Origin: Heterocephalus glaber
Lineage: Eukaryota > Chordata > Mammalia > Rodentia > Bathyergidae
Assembly (NCBI RefSeq): GCF_000247695.1
Contig: NW_004624781.1
Location: 5,554,618 to 5,618,617, forward strand
DNA length: 64,000 bases
Reading direction: 5' to 3'
Below, piece by piece: positions 48,706-61,169 of the stretch (within the stretch, counting starts at the first letter, position 1; every line of letters begins with the position of its first letter). A model generated the notes under the pieces. The model ran no database searches. It was given only the letters and a program-made list of their open reading frames with translations, and had not been told where the DNA came from. The position numbers and the translations under genes were made by a program.

Positions 48706-50589
48706 TTCTTTAATATACATACCTGAATCTACAATGAATCCTGTCTACCCCTAAAACTATAACTCATAAGATGCAAGAGAATCTCAAAACAGCTCCAACT
48801 CCCATAAACAGCACTATTTTTAATCTGTTGCCTACAACATACCAATGAGAAAAATCATGGTATCGTGTCATAAACTGCTATGCAAATGATGCTATTTGTA
48901 AGTATTAACATAATTTAGTGCTTACAGTCATAGTCTCATTTCTAATAATTCTCCCAGAATGGAGTCTTTCTCTGGACTCTTAGCCTGCAGGATAGTCTTT
49001 CATCAAGAAGCTGAAATTTTTAATAACCTGCCAGCATATGTTTTGTATGTGCCAGGCTAGGCTTGATGACACAACATCTTCATTATCAAAAGAAACAGGT
49101 CTACAAACTGTAATAGGACATTAAAACATGTCTGTGCTCATAAAGTAATGCTTTGATGTCTAAATGTGCACCATTACAATGATCTTCTGGAACAAAGAAG
49201 AATATTAATCCTAAATTCTCAATAGCTGCACTCAGTGGAGACTGTAGTTTACCTCTACACCAAATATGATTTCACTTTGAAGGCAAAAAGGAATGTCAAT
49301 AGTTTCTTATAAAAAGAAAAAATAAAACCTGCTTTTCAGAACTGCTTTATTTTTATTTTCAAGTTTGACTTCTCACTGCATCGTGGCTAAGCACAGGCCT
49401 CAGATTGTAAAAACATGTCTGAATAATTATTTTCTCTTGTTAAAAATGATTTAGATAGATGATTAATTATTTAAGTTTCACATTTAATAACATTAACAAT
49501 GCCAAATATATTTGATGACAATTTAAATGGGATCGCTTAAAATATTTGAAATTAAATAATGTACACTGAGGCATCTACAGTAAATATAATTCAGCCAAAT
49601 GTCAGTCTTGTATTTTTTAAACTTAAAGTCAAATATTTCAAATTTACCATAGTCTAGTGTTAGAAGAATGCTTTAAAAATTATTGGTTGAAATACTGAAG
49701 CCAGCAAATATTTTACACACTAGTGTTTCAGTTTTTTAGGTAAGGAAGTCATACTTTTTCATAGTTCAATCTTAACAGTTTTACTTTAAAAGAAAATTCC
49801 ATACAATATGATATAAAATCCAGTTCAAAGAGAACATAAGAGAAACCTCTCTGGGCCTCAAAATTAAATACATTTTCCTTGTTTTGTTTTGTTTTTTCTA
49901 GAAGAGTAATTCACTTTGGTATCCTTTAAATAATATGTAAAAAAGCTGGTCATGACAGGTACTGCATTTTGTCCACTCACTGTTGGAGGAGGAGAAAAGC
50001 CCAGAATAGCTCATGGGGAGAACTGTCACATTTGTCAAAGGGAACTCTCTCTCCTGACTGTTCTCCAGATTTATTCATCATTTCACTTTCCCAAGAATAA
50101 TGTGGTTCCCTCTTGTGTGCCCCTCCCCTCCTATCACTTGAGTCTTGATTCATACACTTCTGTCATGGGATGCTCAAAGCAGATGCAAATCACTTTGCAC
50201 AGCCCACCCCTACGTGTGCCTGTGCCGGTAGGGAAGGAACTAGCTGAGGGAATTTGTGTCTCAAGGTTTCTAATCAGTTATGCTTCAGCCAGTAGGTCAG
50301 CTAAAACAGAGATGTGGGATTACAAGAAGCCTACATCTCTGGATGCAAAAATGGGACCAATATAACATAGATATTAGGGCATATAAAATTATTAAGTAAA
50401 TTTGGAACAGACTGCGAGGTTGTACAATTCATCTCACAAACATGCATGAACTCACATCTTAAGATCTCTTACCTACTGTTAAGCTTTTGCTGGGAGACTT
50501 TCTGCTGGGTGTGTACTATTTACTTAGCATCTCTCGGGGAACAGCAGTTATATAAATTTCCTTGGATTGTTTTAAAAAACATGGGACTG

Positions 50590-50680
50590 GGGCCGGGGAT
50601 TTAGCTTAGTGGTTCCAGCGCCTGCCTCACAAGCACAAGGATCTGAGTTCGATCCCCGGTACCAAAAAAACAAAAAAAAA
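50590..50680 (+). mobile_element. ID-like SINE
   Basis: GGGCCGGGGATTTAGCTTAG ... GAGTTCGATCCCCGGTACC and an A-rich tail. It retains several CpGs, so it is among the youngest copies. ATGGGACTG recurs on each side (50581-50589 and 50682-50690), extended by A-rich sequence. Confidence 0.93.
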
Positions 50681-51099
50681 AATGGGACTGCTGACAGAAT
50701 GCTATTATACATTAGCTTTTCCAGGTGACAACCATTTGCTAATAGAATTTCTATCTTGTAATAAAATACAGCCGGCTTAATAACAACACTTGTTAGAAGC
50801 ACGTGATCGAGACCCGCTTAGGACAAATGATGAGATTTGTAATGCTATCTGAAAATGATTTTTTAAAAAATCACTTTGTAATTATTATAATTGATTTGAA
50901 GATGTGAATGAAGACTTGTAGGGGCCAAGAAGGGACATTTACAATAAGCTAATGAAGCCCATTCATTTGGTATATAAGATCTGGGGCTCAAGAAAGCCAG
51001 TACTGTTGGTGACAGGGTTGAATGGTCTTCTAACTGAGCCCTTTGCTGCACCTCCTAACCATTCACAGATGTTGGTTTAAATCACCATTGAACACTCAC

Positions 51100-51291
51100 A
51101 TGTGCCCACTTCTTTCTCCAGTCTTCACAGCTATATCTGTTACTCTCCTTTAGCACTGACTTGTAGCACTGTAGGTGTGAAGGAATGTCACAAAATGCAG
51201 TCCCGTTTCCTCCGAACTCCAAGTCCATTTTAAAGAGCCAGCGCTGGATCTGCAGGTGATCAGTCACTGCCTGGCTCAGTTGTTCTATCAT
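51100..51291 (-). CDS. IQCH: IQCH coding exon with glycine-rich loop
   Basis: This 192-bp exon (64 codons) runs from acceptor CTTCTCCCCACAG to donor GTGAGT, phase 0 at both ends. It begins [18 protein letters not shown], includes [18 protein letters not shown] and ends EDWRKKWAH. The FGGNGTAF segment after a KMD basic/acidic pair looks like the glycine-rich loop of an ATP-grasp-like fold, which would agree with the neighbouring exon (inference). Similarity to mammalian IQCH is near-complete by eye. It joins directly to the 37.9-kb exon (KKWAH then EPALVK) in the same phase. Confidence 0.93.
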
Positions 51292-51985
51292 CTGTGGGGA
51301 GAAGACAGAGCAACGTTTACCAGAGTGCACTTCCTCTCCACCTCAGTGTCTTGGTTGTGGTACTTCTTTACCTCACATAGCTTCTTTGTTTGGTTCTCTT
51401 CCACTTATTAAGGCAGGTTAAAGAAGTTTTAAGTGATGTATATGATGTGAAGAAACCAGTAACTAATTAGACCAAAGATATATTTAAAAGTACAATCTTA
51501 TTTATGACAAATTCCAGAAGTATCATTTTGCTAGCTTTTGAAGGCAAAAGAAAGAATGCTTAAATATCTGTAATTGAATCTTGGCATTGTTTCTTTCTTT
51601 CTCAGAGAGTTATTGATTCCTCAATTGCTTTTTTATAGTTTCAAGACTATAAAGAGTTATAGCCTTGAAAACTTTGACTGTTTTGAGCTTTGTTGAGCTT
51701 TTAAATGTTATAATCTATAAAACATTTAATTTTCCCCTCATTAATGCACATGAAATACATTTGTGTGACTGGTCAGTTGGCCAGTTTATTACATGCATGC
51801 TATAAACAAGTGTATTACAGGGCAAGGCAGATAAAGGACATAAAACACTCATGGAAGCAACCTTCCTGGGATATACACACCCATCTTACACTTTATTTGA
51901 AGCATTCCCTCCGGAATGCTTCACAATGAGCACCAATACATGGAAGTTTAAGGAATAGGATAGAATTCTAAGCTTTAAATCAAAA

Positions 51986-52011
51986 TAATGATGATGATGA
52001 TGATGATGATA
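51986..52011 (+). repeat. (ATG)n microsatellite
   Basis: Eight to nine ATG/GAT units flanked by AAT-rich sequence. Confidence 0.93.
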
Positions 52012-54561
52012 ACAATAATGCTATATCTAGTATTACCAAACTCTCACTAGACCCAGGCCTTCCACTCATATAAGTTCTTTACAGGAATTTTCTCATTTAA
52101 CACAGTAGGTTATGAGGCAGGCACCATTGTTAGTTACATTTAATATGTACATCCAGGCAGGCTAACTTCTATAACTTGCCCATGATATTACTGCATTGAG
52201 TGACAGAGCAGGGTCCTTCCCAGGTTGTTCTCAGGTGGCTCTGACTCTAACCCCTCTCTACAGAGCTGCTTATCTCAGCCTGAAAGAGCTGGGCAAGAAG
52301 GTAAAGTGAGCAAGAAGCCAGAGGAGGAATGAGAAAAGCAGCTTGGCTTACAGCCAGTAAGCCATGTGAGGTGCATTTGAATCAGACAAAAGTCTATAGT
52401 GAGAGAATATAGCAAGATTACTAATAAAGCCTTGGAAAGAAACTTGAATAGTAGCCATTAGATCACAAAATAGTTTTTTTAGTCTTGTCTTCTCATCAGA
52501 CTTTCTAGTCTGTACTCCCCAGAAAGCAACAAAACATTATTCTCTTCTCCTTTGATGACTTCTCTTGACCCACCAAATAGATTTTCAATTTTTTTAAAAC
52601 TAAAGACTGTGAAAAGATTCAAGATTTATGGTCTGTAGAAATCTGGAGCTATAAAATTAAAATAACTTTAAATCTGTTCCCTTAAATTGTTATGCCCAGC
52701 CAATGTTTCCAGGATGCCACATGACATGGCAGTGTGGAAAAAATACCAAAATGGCCACACTTGGGGTCCCCAGAAACCTCATGCTGCTTGGAGCATTCAT
52801 TTAGGATGAAAATAGAATTGCACTAATTCCTTAATTATCAAGTGGTGTCTACAGATAATTTGGATGTTTGAATGCCAAGTCCACACATTACATGAACACA
52901 GCCTATGAAGGCTTTTTAATGTGTCTTTCAAAGCTGTATCCCTTCTTTGTCTAATGTGTTGAGAAGACAGATCCTACGAGCATATTTTGCTATATGTATT
53001 GTGATCACACTTTGCAGAAATAGAATGGTCTTTGGCCTGCTAACTAACAGCAGATCAAATTCTTTTGCCACCCTAAGGAAAGGTGTTCTGGCAGAACCTT
53101 TTTATTGTATATTTGGTTATATTGTATACTGGAGGTTGCAACTACTAACAGAATTATCATGTTTCTTCCAAATCCTATTATTTGTTGCTTCTAAGAATCC
53201 TATAAATGGGTGTCTGTTGATGGATCCCCTACAGTAATGAAACGATCGATAGTATTGTAAAGACTGCGCCACTGGAAAGAATTATGTGCTATCTTTAAGT
53301 GAAAATTGAACAGTGCTTTAAAATAGCATTGCCATTTTTGATTATTTAACCAAAGCCGTCAATATTTCACAAAGGAGCATATGCCAGAAAGGGGACTTGC
53401 ACGGTTACTTAATAGGTCAAAACACGAAGTGCTCACTGGGATCATATTAGAAAAAAAAAGTTAATCATAAACCAAATGACTCTGTGCTATTCCCAAATAT
53501 TTGTCATTTTGTTTGAGCTTATCTGTTCAAAATATGTAATATTTTTTAGTTGTGATTCATTTTATACTGATAAAGAGCAGAAAAATGACTATTGGAAAAA
53601 TCCAGCTAATACTCAGGAATCCTTATTAACCTAAGTTAAAATAATCATAGCTTTCTTTTACCAGCTTTAAGTTTACGGTGCACATTGGTAAAAAGTCAGT
53701 GCTACTGATCCATCACCAACTGCAGATTCAAAATACTGCTACACTCAGTTCAATTGGGTAGGGTAGGCACTTAGGATTAGGGTTAGGAAAGATCTCAGTG
53801 AAATACTTCAATTCTTGGTGACCCCAGATGTACATTTTTCAAACAAGTAGAGTAGAACTCAGTTCCACTTGGCTTATTATACAAATTGTACATACCAGTG
53901 GTTAAATAACGTTCCTCAAATCTGATGTGTCTATGAGGAGGTTTTTAGCTTTACTTCTGAAAACTAGCACTAGATGGAGGTTTAACTCATTAAATGTGTC
54001 TACGTCTTTAACCACAATTAACACATCGAGTTCTAAAACATTTCAGAGCAAAGATTGCCTGAGTTGTCATCAGTGAAGATGAAACCAAGACTCAATATAA
54101 ATATGGCACATAGATTTTAAAGTCTTGAAGGTTGTTTAATGTAATGTGCATGTGTGAAATTCTGTCATTTAAAAGTATATTGGGTTGTATTAACTCTACC
54201 AGAGAAAAATTCTACTGGGAAGCAGAGTCAAGCTTTATCATCTTCAAATTTCAGTGGAGGTTAATGACAATGGTGTGACACACAGCTCAGGGGGAGCCTC
54301 TCCACCCCACTCTACTAAAATTGCTTGTGCCTTTCCCAGACTCTGCTTCCCTCATGAGTCCCTGTATTGCCAAGAACACTCAGTAAGACTGAAACATGTT
54401 AGGGCAATTTAATAAACTCATAGTTATCTTCAAACTAGTCTCTGCAAAGTATGATTTCTTGAAAGGCTTGATTTGGGGGCTCAATGGCTACCACAGCCAG
54501 GCAGTGAGAGAAGGGGATTCCCAGTACTGTCCCCCATAAATGTTCTGTGTGTATAGAAGGC

Positions 54562-54652
54562 TTTTTTTTTTTTTTTTGGTACCAGGAATCAAACTTGGGT
54601 CCTTGTGCTTGCACAGCAGGCAGTGAAACCACTGACCTAAATCCCTGGCCCC
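54562..54652 (-). mobile_element. ID-like SINE
   Basis: Reversed element with an 18-base T run (poly(A) tail on its strand), then GGTACCAGGAATCAAACTTG ... CTGACCTAAATCCCTGGCCC. No clear target-site duplication is seen. Confidence 0.88.
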
Positions 54653-55465
54653 CGTGTTTATGGTTCCTTAGCTTCTCAAGAAGTGGGTAGGGGGAATAAT
54701 TTGTGAACTGGCTCACAGTAATGGTCAAGAGAGGCACTGAAACAGAGGTTAGGAAATGCTAACAGCCATTTGTCTTTTAATTTTCTTTATTATGGAAACA
54801 GATGGCAGTTAAATGAGAGAACACCTGCCAGAGCTAACTCAAAGAAAAAACATTTCTAGTGGCTAATGTATTTCTCCAAATATTTCGGGCCCTAACTATC
54901 TGCAGGAAGAATGCAGAACCACAGACTTGGCCCAAGGCAAAACCAGAAGCAGTTTTATTCCTGGAGTTATTTCACTCCCCTTTCTGGATTCTTTCCCCTC
55001 CTCCCTTTAGGGCCCTTCCTGAGAAGCCAACGTATGTTTTACAGAGCCAAGGGTGTCTGTAGCCCTCTGCATTTTGACCTGGCAGAGGGGCTTATTGTCT
55101 GGAGCTTTCCAAACTTGCTTCTTTTAGCCAAAATTGACTCATGTTTCTTAGGGTCCTACTGGTTGGCTGATGTGATAATTAACTGATCTGTGTTAAAGCA
55201 TTAAATATTGATGGCAGTTTAGTCCAAATGAAAAGTCATTTCAACAAAATCTTCTATGTCTTTATCCAAATGAGTAAATATTTTGGAAATTCCAGCAATT
55301 TTTGCAAGACTGAATAGGAAACCTCAAAACATGAAGGCCTAATGTGAATCAACACAATATTCACATAATCTTCATTGGGTAGGCCTGCTCCAGATCACCC
55401 GAAGTTGTCCAAAGTCAAGAGGATTGAAATATTTGCATAGAGCCTGGTATGCCCACCGCACATAC

Positions 55466-55738
55466 CTGTTGATAACTATAGATGTCATATATTCCAGGAG
55501 GGGTTGGTACATTGGCGCTGTTGAAGACCCGTTTACTTCCAGACTTGGCACTGTAAAGATGAACCAGTTCAGGCTCCGAGCCCAGGATGGGAACATGTAA
55601 CATATCAGCCACAGCCAGATCATCTCTGTGGAGGAGTCCGCCCATAATGTAGGCCTCTGTGCCTTGGATGAGATTTTTTATTCTTTTGATTGCCTTGGGA
55701 CTGTACAGCAGGTGAGTGGCTAGGCACATATGATGGGT
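55466..55738 (-). CDS. IQCH: IQCH coding exon
   Basis: This 273-bp exon (91 codons) starts in phase 0 after the acceptor CTCTTTCCCCAG and ends at CAG before the donor GTATGT, also in phase 0. It encodes [19 protein letters not shown] at its start, then a stretch with [20 protein letters not shown] and [20 protein letters not shown], and ends in [12 protein letters not shown]. These are highly characteristic of IQCH. The order of a [13 protein letters not shown] segment, PILGSEPE and a SGSKRVF lysine followed by PPGIYDIY resembles the start of ATP-grasp-like domains, where a lysine contacts ATP. This is an inference from motif layout, not a demonstrated activity. The open frame extends beyond the exon on both sides, but splice sites and family similarity fix the ends. 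Confidence 0.93.
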
Positions 55739-56639
55739 CTGGGGAAAGAGCACATTATTCTTGTTAAAAGGTGTGCTTTTCCTAGTCCAGGCACCTAATT
55801 TATAATGCTGCACATAATAAATACATTATTAATAGCAGACTGGGTTATGACCTATCCTGTTGTTTAGCAGTTTAAATTGATAAAAGCTGTTGGGGTGAGG
55901 TTCCATAATCGCTCACATCTTTAGTGTGTTGGAAATAGGCTCACTGGGAATAGAACTAATTACTACACATCTGTATTTATTTGATCCATGTGGAATTATC
56001 CTTCTGTCAGAAGGAAAAGAGGCTGGCGGCCTTTGGATAATAGTGATTCATCTCTGCAACACTTCTGGCATGGTTTAACACTAAAGCGTCTGGAAAATCA
56101 ATACAAAAAAATGAAGGAAAAAGCTTCATAGTATTCTTCACTGTACAGACTCATAATCTGGCAACTCTTGAAGTGCTTCAGTAGGAAAAAGGCACTTGAC
56201 TTGACATTCTCTTTCCAGAATTCTACCACAAAATCAGTTTCACTTTTGCAGCGATTGTCAATTGTTCTAGCCAACAATTCTGGAAAGGATTCACAAAGAA
56301 AAAAATACTTGAAAATTTCAGCAAGACTCAAATTCCTTTTCTGGTGACAGCTCTTTCTATTTTGTTTTGATTAGTTAGACCCAACATAGCGATGCATGTG
56401 CTTATCTCATTCAATTAAGTAAGTTACTCTGCCCAAGTCTAATGAAGCAAAAGACAGTGCTGGATTGGATGGTCAGCACACACCAAAATAATACAACCAG
56501 GGTTCTGCTTTCAGGGAGTGGGGACACAAATACAAACAGTTAACACGGAACTAAGGAAAGATTGATAAGGCCATAGGGAGCTACAGAGTGCTTCAGAGGT
56601 ATGGAAGAGAGAGGCGGAGGCCATATGTTGGAGCTGAAA

Positions 56640-56810
56640 AGACAAGTTATCCATTCTCCTTATACCCCAATTTTCTCATCTATAAAAAGAATATAGTACC
56701 TGTATCATAGGGATGTTGTGAGTGTTAAATGGGATAATGTATGTAAAGCACTTATAATACTGTCTGGGATATAATAAGTGCCTAATTGAATGTTAGCTTG
56801 TATTATTATC
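56640..56810 (+). repeat. MIR SINE
   Basis: TTTTCTCATCTATAAAAAGA, GTTGTGAGTGTTAAATGGGA, TGTAAAGCACTTATAATACT and TAATAAGTGCCTAATTGAAT form the MIR 3' half. Confidence 0.72.
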
Positions 56811-56959
56811 TTGACAGAGATTAGAGGTGAGGTGAATTTTGAAGTATGAGTAAGATTTTATCAGGTGAAGATGGGCGTGGGAGAGACATTACCGGAGAAG
56901 GCAATACTAGTACCAAGACTGTGCTTACTTCTTCTTGAGAAGAAAGTATTACATGGGAA

Positions 56960-57190
56960 AGTGCTAGGGTTTTGGAGTCCAACACCTGGCTTTGAAATAT
57001 ACCTGTCACTTATAAGCTACATGACTTGGGCCAAATGAGACTCCATGAACCCATTTCTTTATATGTTAAATGAGAGTCAAAATACCCATATCCTGAGTTG
57101 CTTTAAAGGCTAAAATAAGATCAGAAATATAAAATACCTAATGTAATGCCTGACATTGGGTCAGTGGTCAATAAATTGTAGTAATTATTT
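56960..57190 (+). repeat. MIR SINE
   Basis: GGTTTTGGAGTCCAACACCT, CTACATGACTTGGGCCAAAT, CCATTTCTTTATATGTTAAA and TAATGCCTGACATTGGGTCA follow the MIR order. Confidence 0.65.
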
Positions 57191-57639
57191 TTTACAAGGA
57201 AAGCACTCTTTAAAAAATAAAACCATTAAAATGTCATGCAAATAATATAATGTAAAGGTACCAGACTTTTAGGGGAATTCCAGAGGTTTCATAGACTAGC
57301 ACCTACTTCCAATTTTAGTAAAAAATTATCTACTCATCTTAGCATAAAAATGTGGAGAAATGCTGAGTGACTATTTTCAGGAATATCCAAGGCACCAATG
57401 TGCAAACTGCTGAACAGTATAACTTATAAGTGTGGAAGAAAGAGAACTGGACTGGGAAGATGCCCCTGAATTCAGTCCTGCTTGAATGTATAATTTGCTG
57501 GATGATTTAGGACACTCAGATGCCAGTATCCAAGTGAGGGGGTGCACTAGAGGGCTCTAGGGTCCTTCCAGCTCTGACACAACTTCCCCTCTCAAACAAG
57601 AGCTCTTCCATACTTACTGATTAGTGGGTGCAGGGTTCC

Positions 57640-57775
57640 TTTTGGTGATGATGGAAAGTTCTGGAAGTGGATAGTTGCACAACAATATGAATGTACTTAA
57701 TGTCACTAAACTGTATGCTTAAAAATGGTTAAAATAGCAAATTTTGTTATATATATTTTACCACAATAGAAATGG
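57640..57775 (+). mobile_element. L1 3' end fragment
   Basis: GATGGAAAGTTCTGGAAGTG, GATAGTTGCACAACAATATG, CACTAAACTGTATGCTTAAA and TTATATATATTTTACCACAA are the end of an old L1M-type element. Confidence 0.75.
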
Positions 57776-60700
57776 CAAAAATAGAACTTCTCTGAGAAGA
57801 TTTATATGGCTTTCCTATTAAGCTCTTCTCCCAGACTTGGACTTTTATTCTAAGCTCCTTAAATCTATGCAATATGCATTTTCTACCCAAATTCAAATTC
57901 ATTTTTAAAAGGTACTCTGAGACCCCAGTTCTAAGAAACTCAGTGTTTCATTAGTCAATGGCTACTGACTCCAACTGGTGGATCTGTTTCCCATCTAGCT
58001 GGTCACTGCTTTTCCTCCTTGTTTATTTCATTGCTTTCCTTCCCCTACAAATTGTTCCAATGAGGAAATGTAAAAGAAAAGTATCTGTCCAGGGAAACTG
58101 CTGACTTGAGTTACTATGTCTATGGTGGGCTTTTCAAGGCCTTTAGAAGAGTATTCCATCCTCTCCTGGTAAGCTAACAAGGTCAAAGCCTTAGTCACAT
58201 GTTCTCTCATTTAACCCATGAAACTGGATATCCATTAGCAGTCCCTGTTTTAGAGACAAAGACATTGAGGCTCAAGTGACTTGCCCAAAGTCACATAGCT
58301 AGTGAACAGCAGAGGCAGCATCCCAACCCACTTAGCCCAATTGATATACCATTGTACCACAATGGCCCTATCTTGTAGAGTGGGCAGTGACGGTCTGGCG
58401 ATGGTGGGCTAATGAGCTGTGGCATAGATAGCAGATGCAGCAATAGAAACTCATGCTACAGTTTGGATCACATTTTCAGCCAGGATAGATTCCTGTCTCC
58501 TCTAGGTGCATATTTCTTTTGGGAAGTATTTTCCCCAGCTCCATATTATAGTCATCTATGGTCATGCCTTGTTCTTCAGGCAACATAGTACCATAGCATT
58601 GTGTTAAATGTATTTAATAAAGATTTACGTGTGAGTGAGTGATGGCAGGGGACACATTACAGAGCACAGGTCTTGTGTGATCATTTAGAGAAAATCGGTA
58701 TCATCAGATCCTGGCAGAAGATTAACATTGATGACAAAAATCTAAAATGTTCTTCATTGCCTTGTGTTATGGCTACATTTAATTTATCCATATTTTTTTT
58801 TGGCCTGAGACAAACAGTAGTTGTTTAGAATGTCTTCCTAATTTCAAAATTATCCAAAAATAGACACAATGACTTTGGTAAGAGCACATTTTACCATTAC
58901 CAATTCAAGCACTGTATAGCAACTTGGGGAGATGTACAAACAGATTTTTGGCATGCTTTTCAAAATCTCCTCAAGGCCACCCATTTGAATGATATCAGCA
59001 CTGATACAATCTCTCAAACCCATTAAAAAGAAATAAAGCAATAGCTAAATATGAGCAGAAACTGATTTGAAATTGAGTTTAATTTTTGTATTTTAAAAAG
59101 TTGATTGCTTATGAGTGATTAATTACTCAGATAATTTGAATTTAAGCTATGAGAAGTAAGTATTCAAAACCTTGCCTCTTTGTCTCTGCTCTCCAAGAAG
59201 CAAACCTACACACTGCCTGCACCTCGGTGTGTGGGAGAGAGCTGCCTCTCTCTTGCTTGGAAGTCAAAGGGTATAACGCAAGGGTAAATATCTCAGGCGG
59301 TAGGATTATAGAATTGGAGAAGACTTTGGAGTTATCTAATCCATCTCCTCATTTTATAGATGAAGAAGAGAAGACCAGAAAGGTAAAGGGGCTTGCCAAG
59401 GCTACTGCATAGTTCATTACAGTGTTCTGGAGTAGCCAGAATTTGGTTCATACTCTGGCCCTACTGAGAACCTTGGACTAGAAAATGAATCTTAGTTTCT
59501 ACAGACATAAAAGGAGAGTGATAATTTCTGTCTTTCATTGTTCTGATGATCAAGTGAGAAATATATGTTAAGAATTTGATAAATTTACTCACTTCCTTCC
59601 TCACAAATCCCCTTTCCACTCCATGCCTCTTCACTGCATATGGACATTTCAGAAAAAAAATCCATATTGGCAGCTAGTAGGCATTGGTTAACTTGAGCCT
59701 CTGGCTCAAGAAAGTCAGGAATTTAACTAAACACTAATGATAGATCTTTTCCTTCCTTGCTTCCTAATGTCTACAATGACTATACCATTAAGGTCAGGGT
59801 ACAGCTAGGAAGCACCAAAAAAAAAAAAAGTCCTTGTATTGGTGGAGGATATTGAATGTTCCTAAGACCATGAGTGGCAATGATTTGTCCCCTGTCCTTT
59901 CTCTTACTGTGCCTCCCTTGCCTTCCTCTTCCACAAATAAGGCTGCCAATGAAATAGAACTGAGCAGAGAGCTTTGGGAAGGAGGATATTGAGGTGTCCA
60001 CTATGACTCTTCATCTTGATAGTAGAGACAACTCACTGGGTACCCCAGCAAGGCAGAGATGCTGTATCAGTCTTTCGAAGCTTTGGCAGAACTTTCTCAG
60101 GTTCCACCTCTCTCCCTTTTTAGTTTGTCAAACTGTGCATTTAGAGGTGGATCTAAGTGTTAATAGGTACTAACTGAGCACTCAGATACTTCCTATGTAA
60201 AGCATGCAGCCATTTTCTCTGGTAATATGTAGACAGCTGGCTGGTGTACCTTGGTAAGAAGCAGAAGGAGCTATCTTTATAAGCAAATTTGATCTTTAAT
60301 TATACGAAATGTCTCCTCAAAATTGGATAGTCCACTAGGTATTAAAATGTTTGTTTAACGAGGAAAGTTTAAATTCTTACTAAAATGTAGAGCAATTCAT
60401 TTCAAGCCATCTGTTGTTCAGCCTTTGCCTAGAACACTGCCATTGTGGTTCCATGAATTTTCCAAAGGCTGTTGACTAGGGATGGGAGTCTATTCAAAAT
60501 TCATTCAGTCATTAAAGGAAATGTTGGAACCTTGCTCATTATGAACCATGTGACATGGTAAGTCAGGCCATCTTCCCCCGAAGAAAAAAACTGTAGAGAA
60601 ACAAGAAATTCCTGTGTGGAAGTCAGAAAGTAGGGGTCCTGGTCTAGATTCTGTCCCTAAGTAGCTTTGTGACCAATCTTTCTGTGCCTTGATGTCCTCC

Positions 60701-61008
60701 ACACCAAATTAAGAAAAGGGATGGTAGATGTTATAAATTCACCTACTTGATGGTACCATCTCATAACTGCAATTAGGCTTCAGCTACAGAGAAACTGGGC
60801 AGGGGTAGCTAAACTAGTCTGAAAGTTAAACTGGGATATTTATTTCCTGCAGTCCAACTAGTAGTCTAATCAGTAAAGCTGTTAAGCTTGCAATAATATT
60901 TCACTGATGTGTACCAGAGCATTGCAAGTTATAAAATTTCCAATTTAATTTTACTGCATCCCTGAAGCCGTGGTAATTAGAAGACAAACTCATAGTGAAG
61001 ATGTTTAC

Positions 61009-61169
61009 AGCTTCAGGGGTGATAATTTTGAACCTATGCTGCAGGTCACTTTTGTCCTCAAGGTTCCCTGATTTGACAGCTGCATGTAGACTCAGGATTT
61101 TATTGTAATATAGCATTAATTCGTCATTCATATTATGGGAACAGATGTAGATGATGTTCACATTGTCAT
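61009..61169 (-). CDS. IQCH: IQCH coding exon (first in window)
   Basis: This 161-bp exon begins after the acceptor TTGTGTTCTAG. It completes a codon with two bases and then encodes 53 residues beginning [16 protein letters not shown] and ending FKIITPEA. The reading continues past 61009, but GTAAAC there is a good donor and leaves phase 0, which matches the phase-0 start of the next exon. The residues are strongly reminiscent of the mammalian IQCH family ([17 protein letters not shown]). This region precedes the part of the protein that resembles an ATP-grasp-type fold; that resemblance is inference. The upstream exon supplying the first base of the split codon was not found between 61170 and 64000. 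The donor choice is slightly uncertain because a few more residues could be read before the next stop. Confidence 0.86.

Larger units (their letters stand above)
51292..55465 (-). other. IQCH: IQCH intron (4.2 kb)
   Basis: Largely repeat-poor: an (ATG)n run (51986-52011) and one ID SINE (54562-54652). The rest (51300-51980, 52020-54560, 54660-55460) shows no recognised gene. Short frames up to 96 codons (52947-53237) have no known similarity. Confidence 0.65.
55739..61008 (-). other. IQCH: IQCH intron (5.3 kb)
   Basis: Contains MIR-like remnants (56640-56810, 56960-57190) and an L1 tail (57640-57775). An unexplained protein-like frame lies at 56380-56098. The stretches 57800-60990 show no recognised gene or repeat apart from short MIR-like phrases near 58250-58320 and 60620-60700. 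Confidence 0.65.

Noticed and set aside
49952..50365. 137-codon plus-strand open frame
   Set aside because: No recognisable domain, no retrocopy hallmarks, and opposite strand to IQCH; length is within chance for this much sequence.
50590..50680. tRNA gene
   Set aside because: The tRNA-like A and B boxes belong to an ID-type SINE with a poly(A) tail and target-site duplication, not a foldable tRNA.
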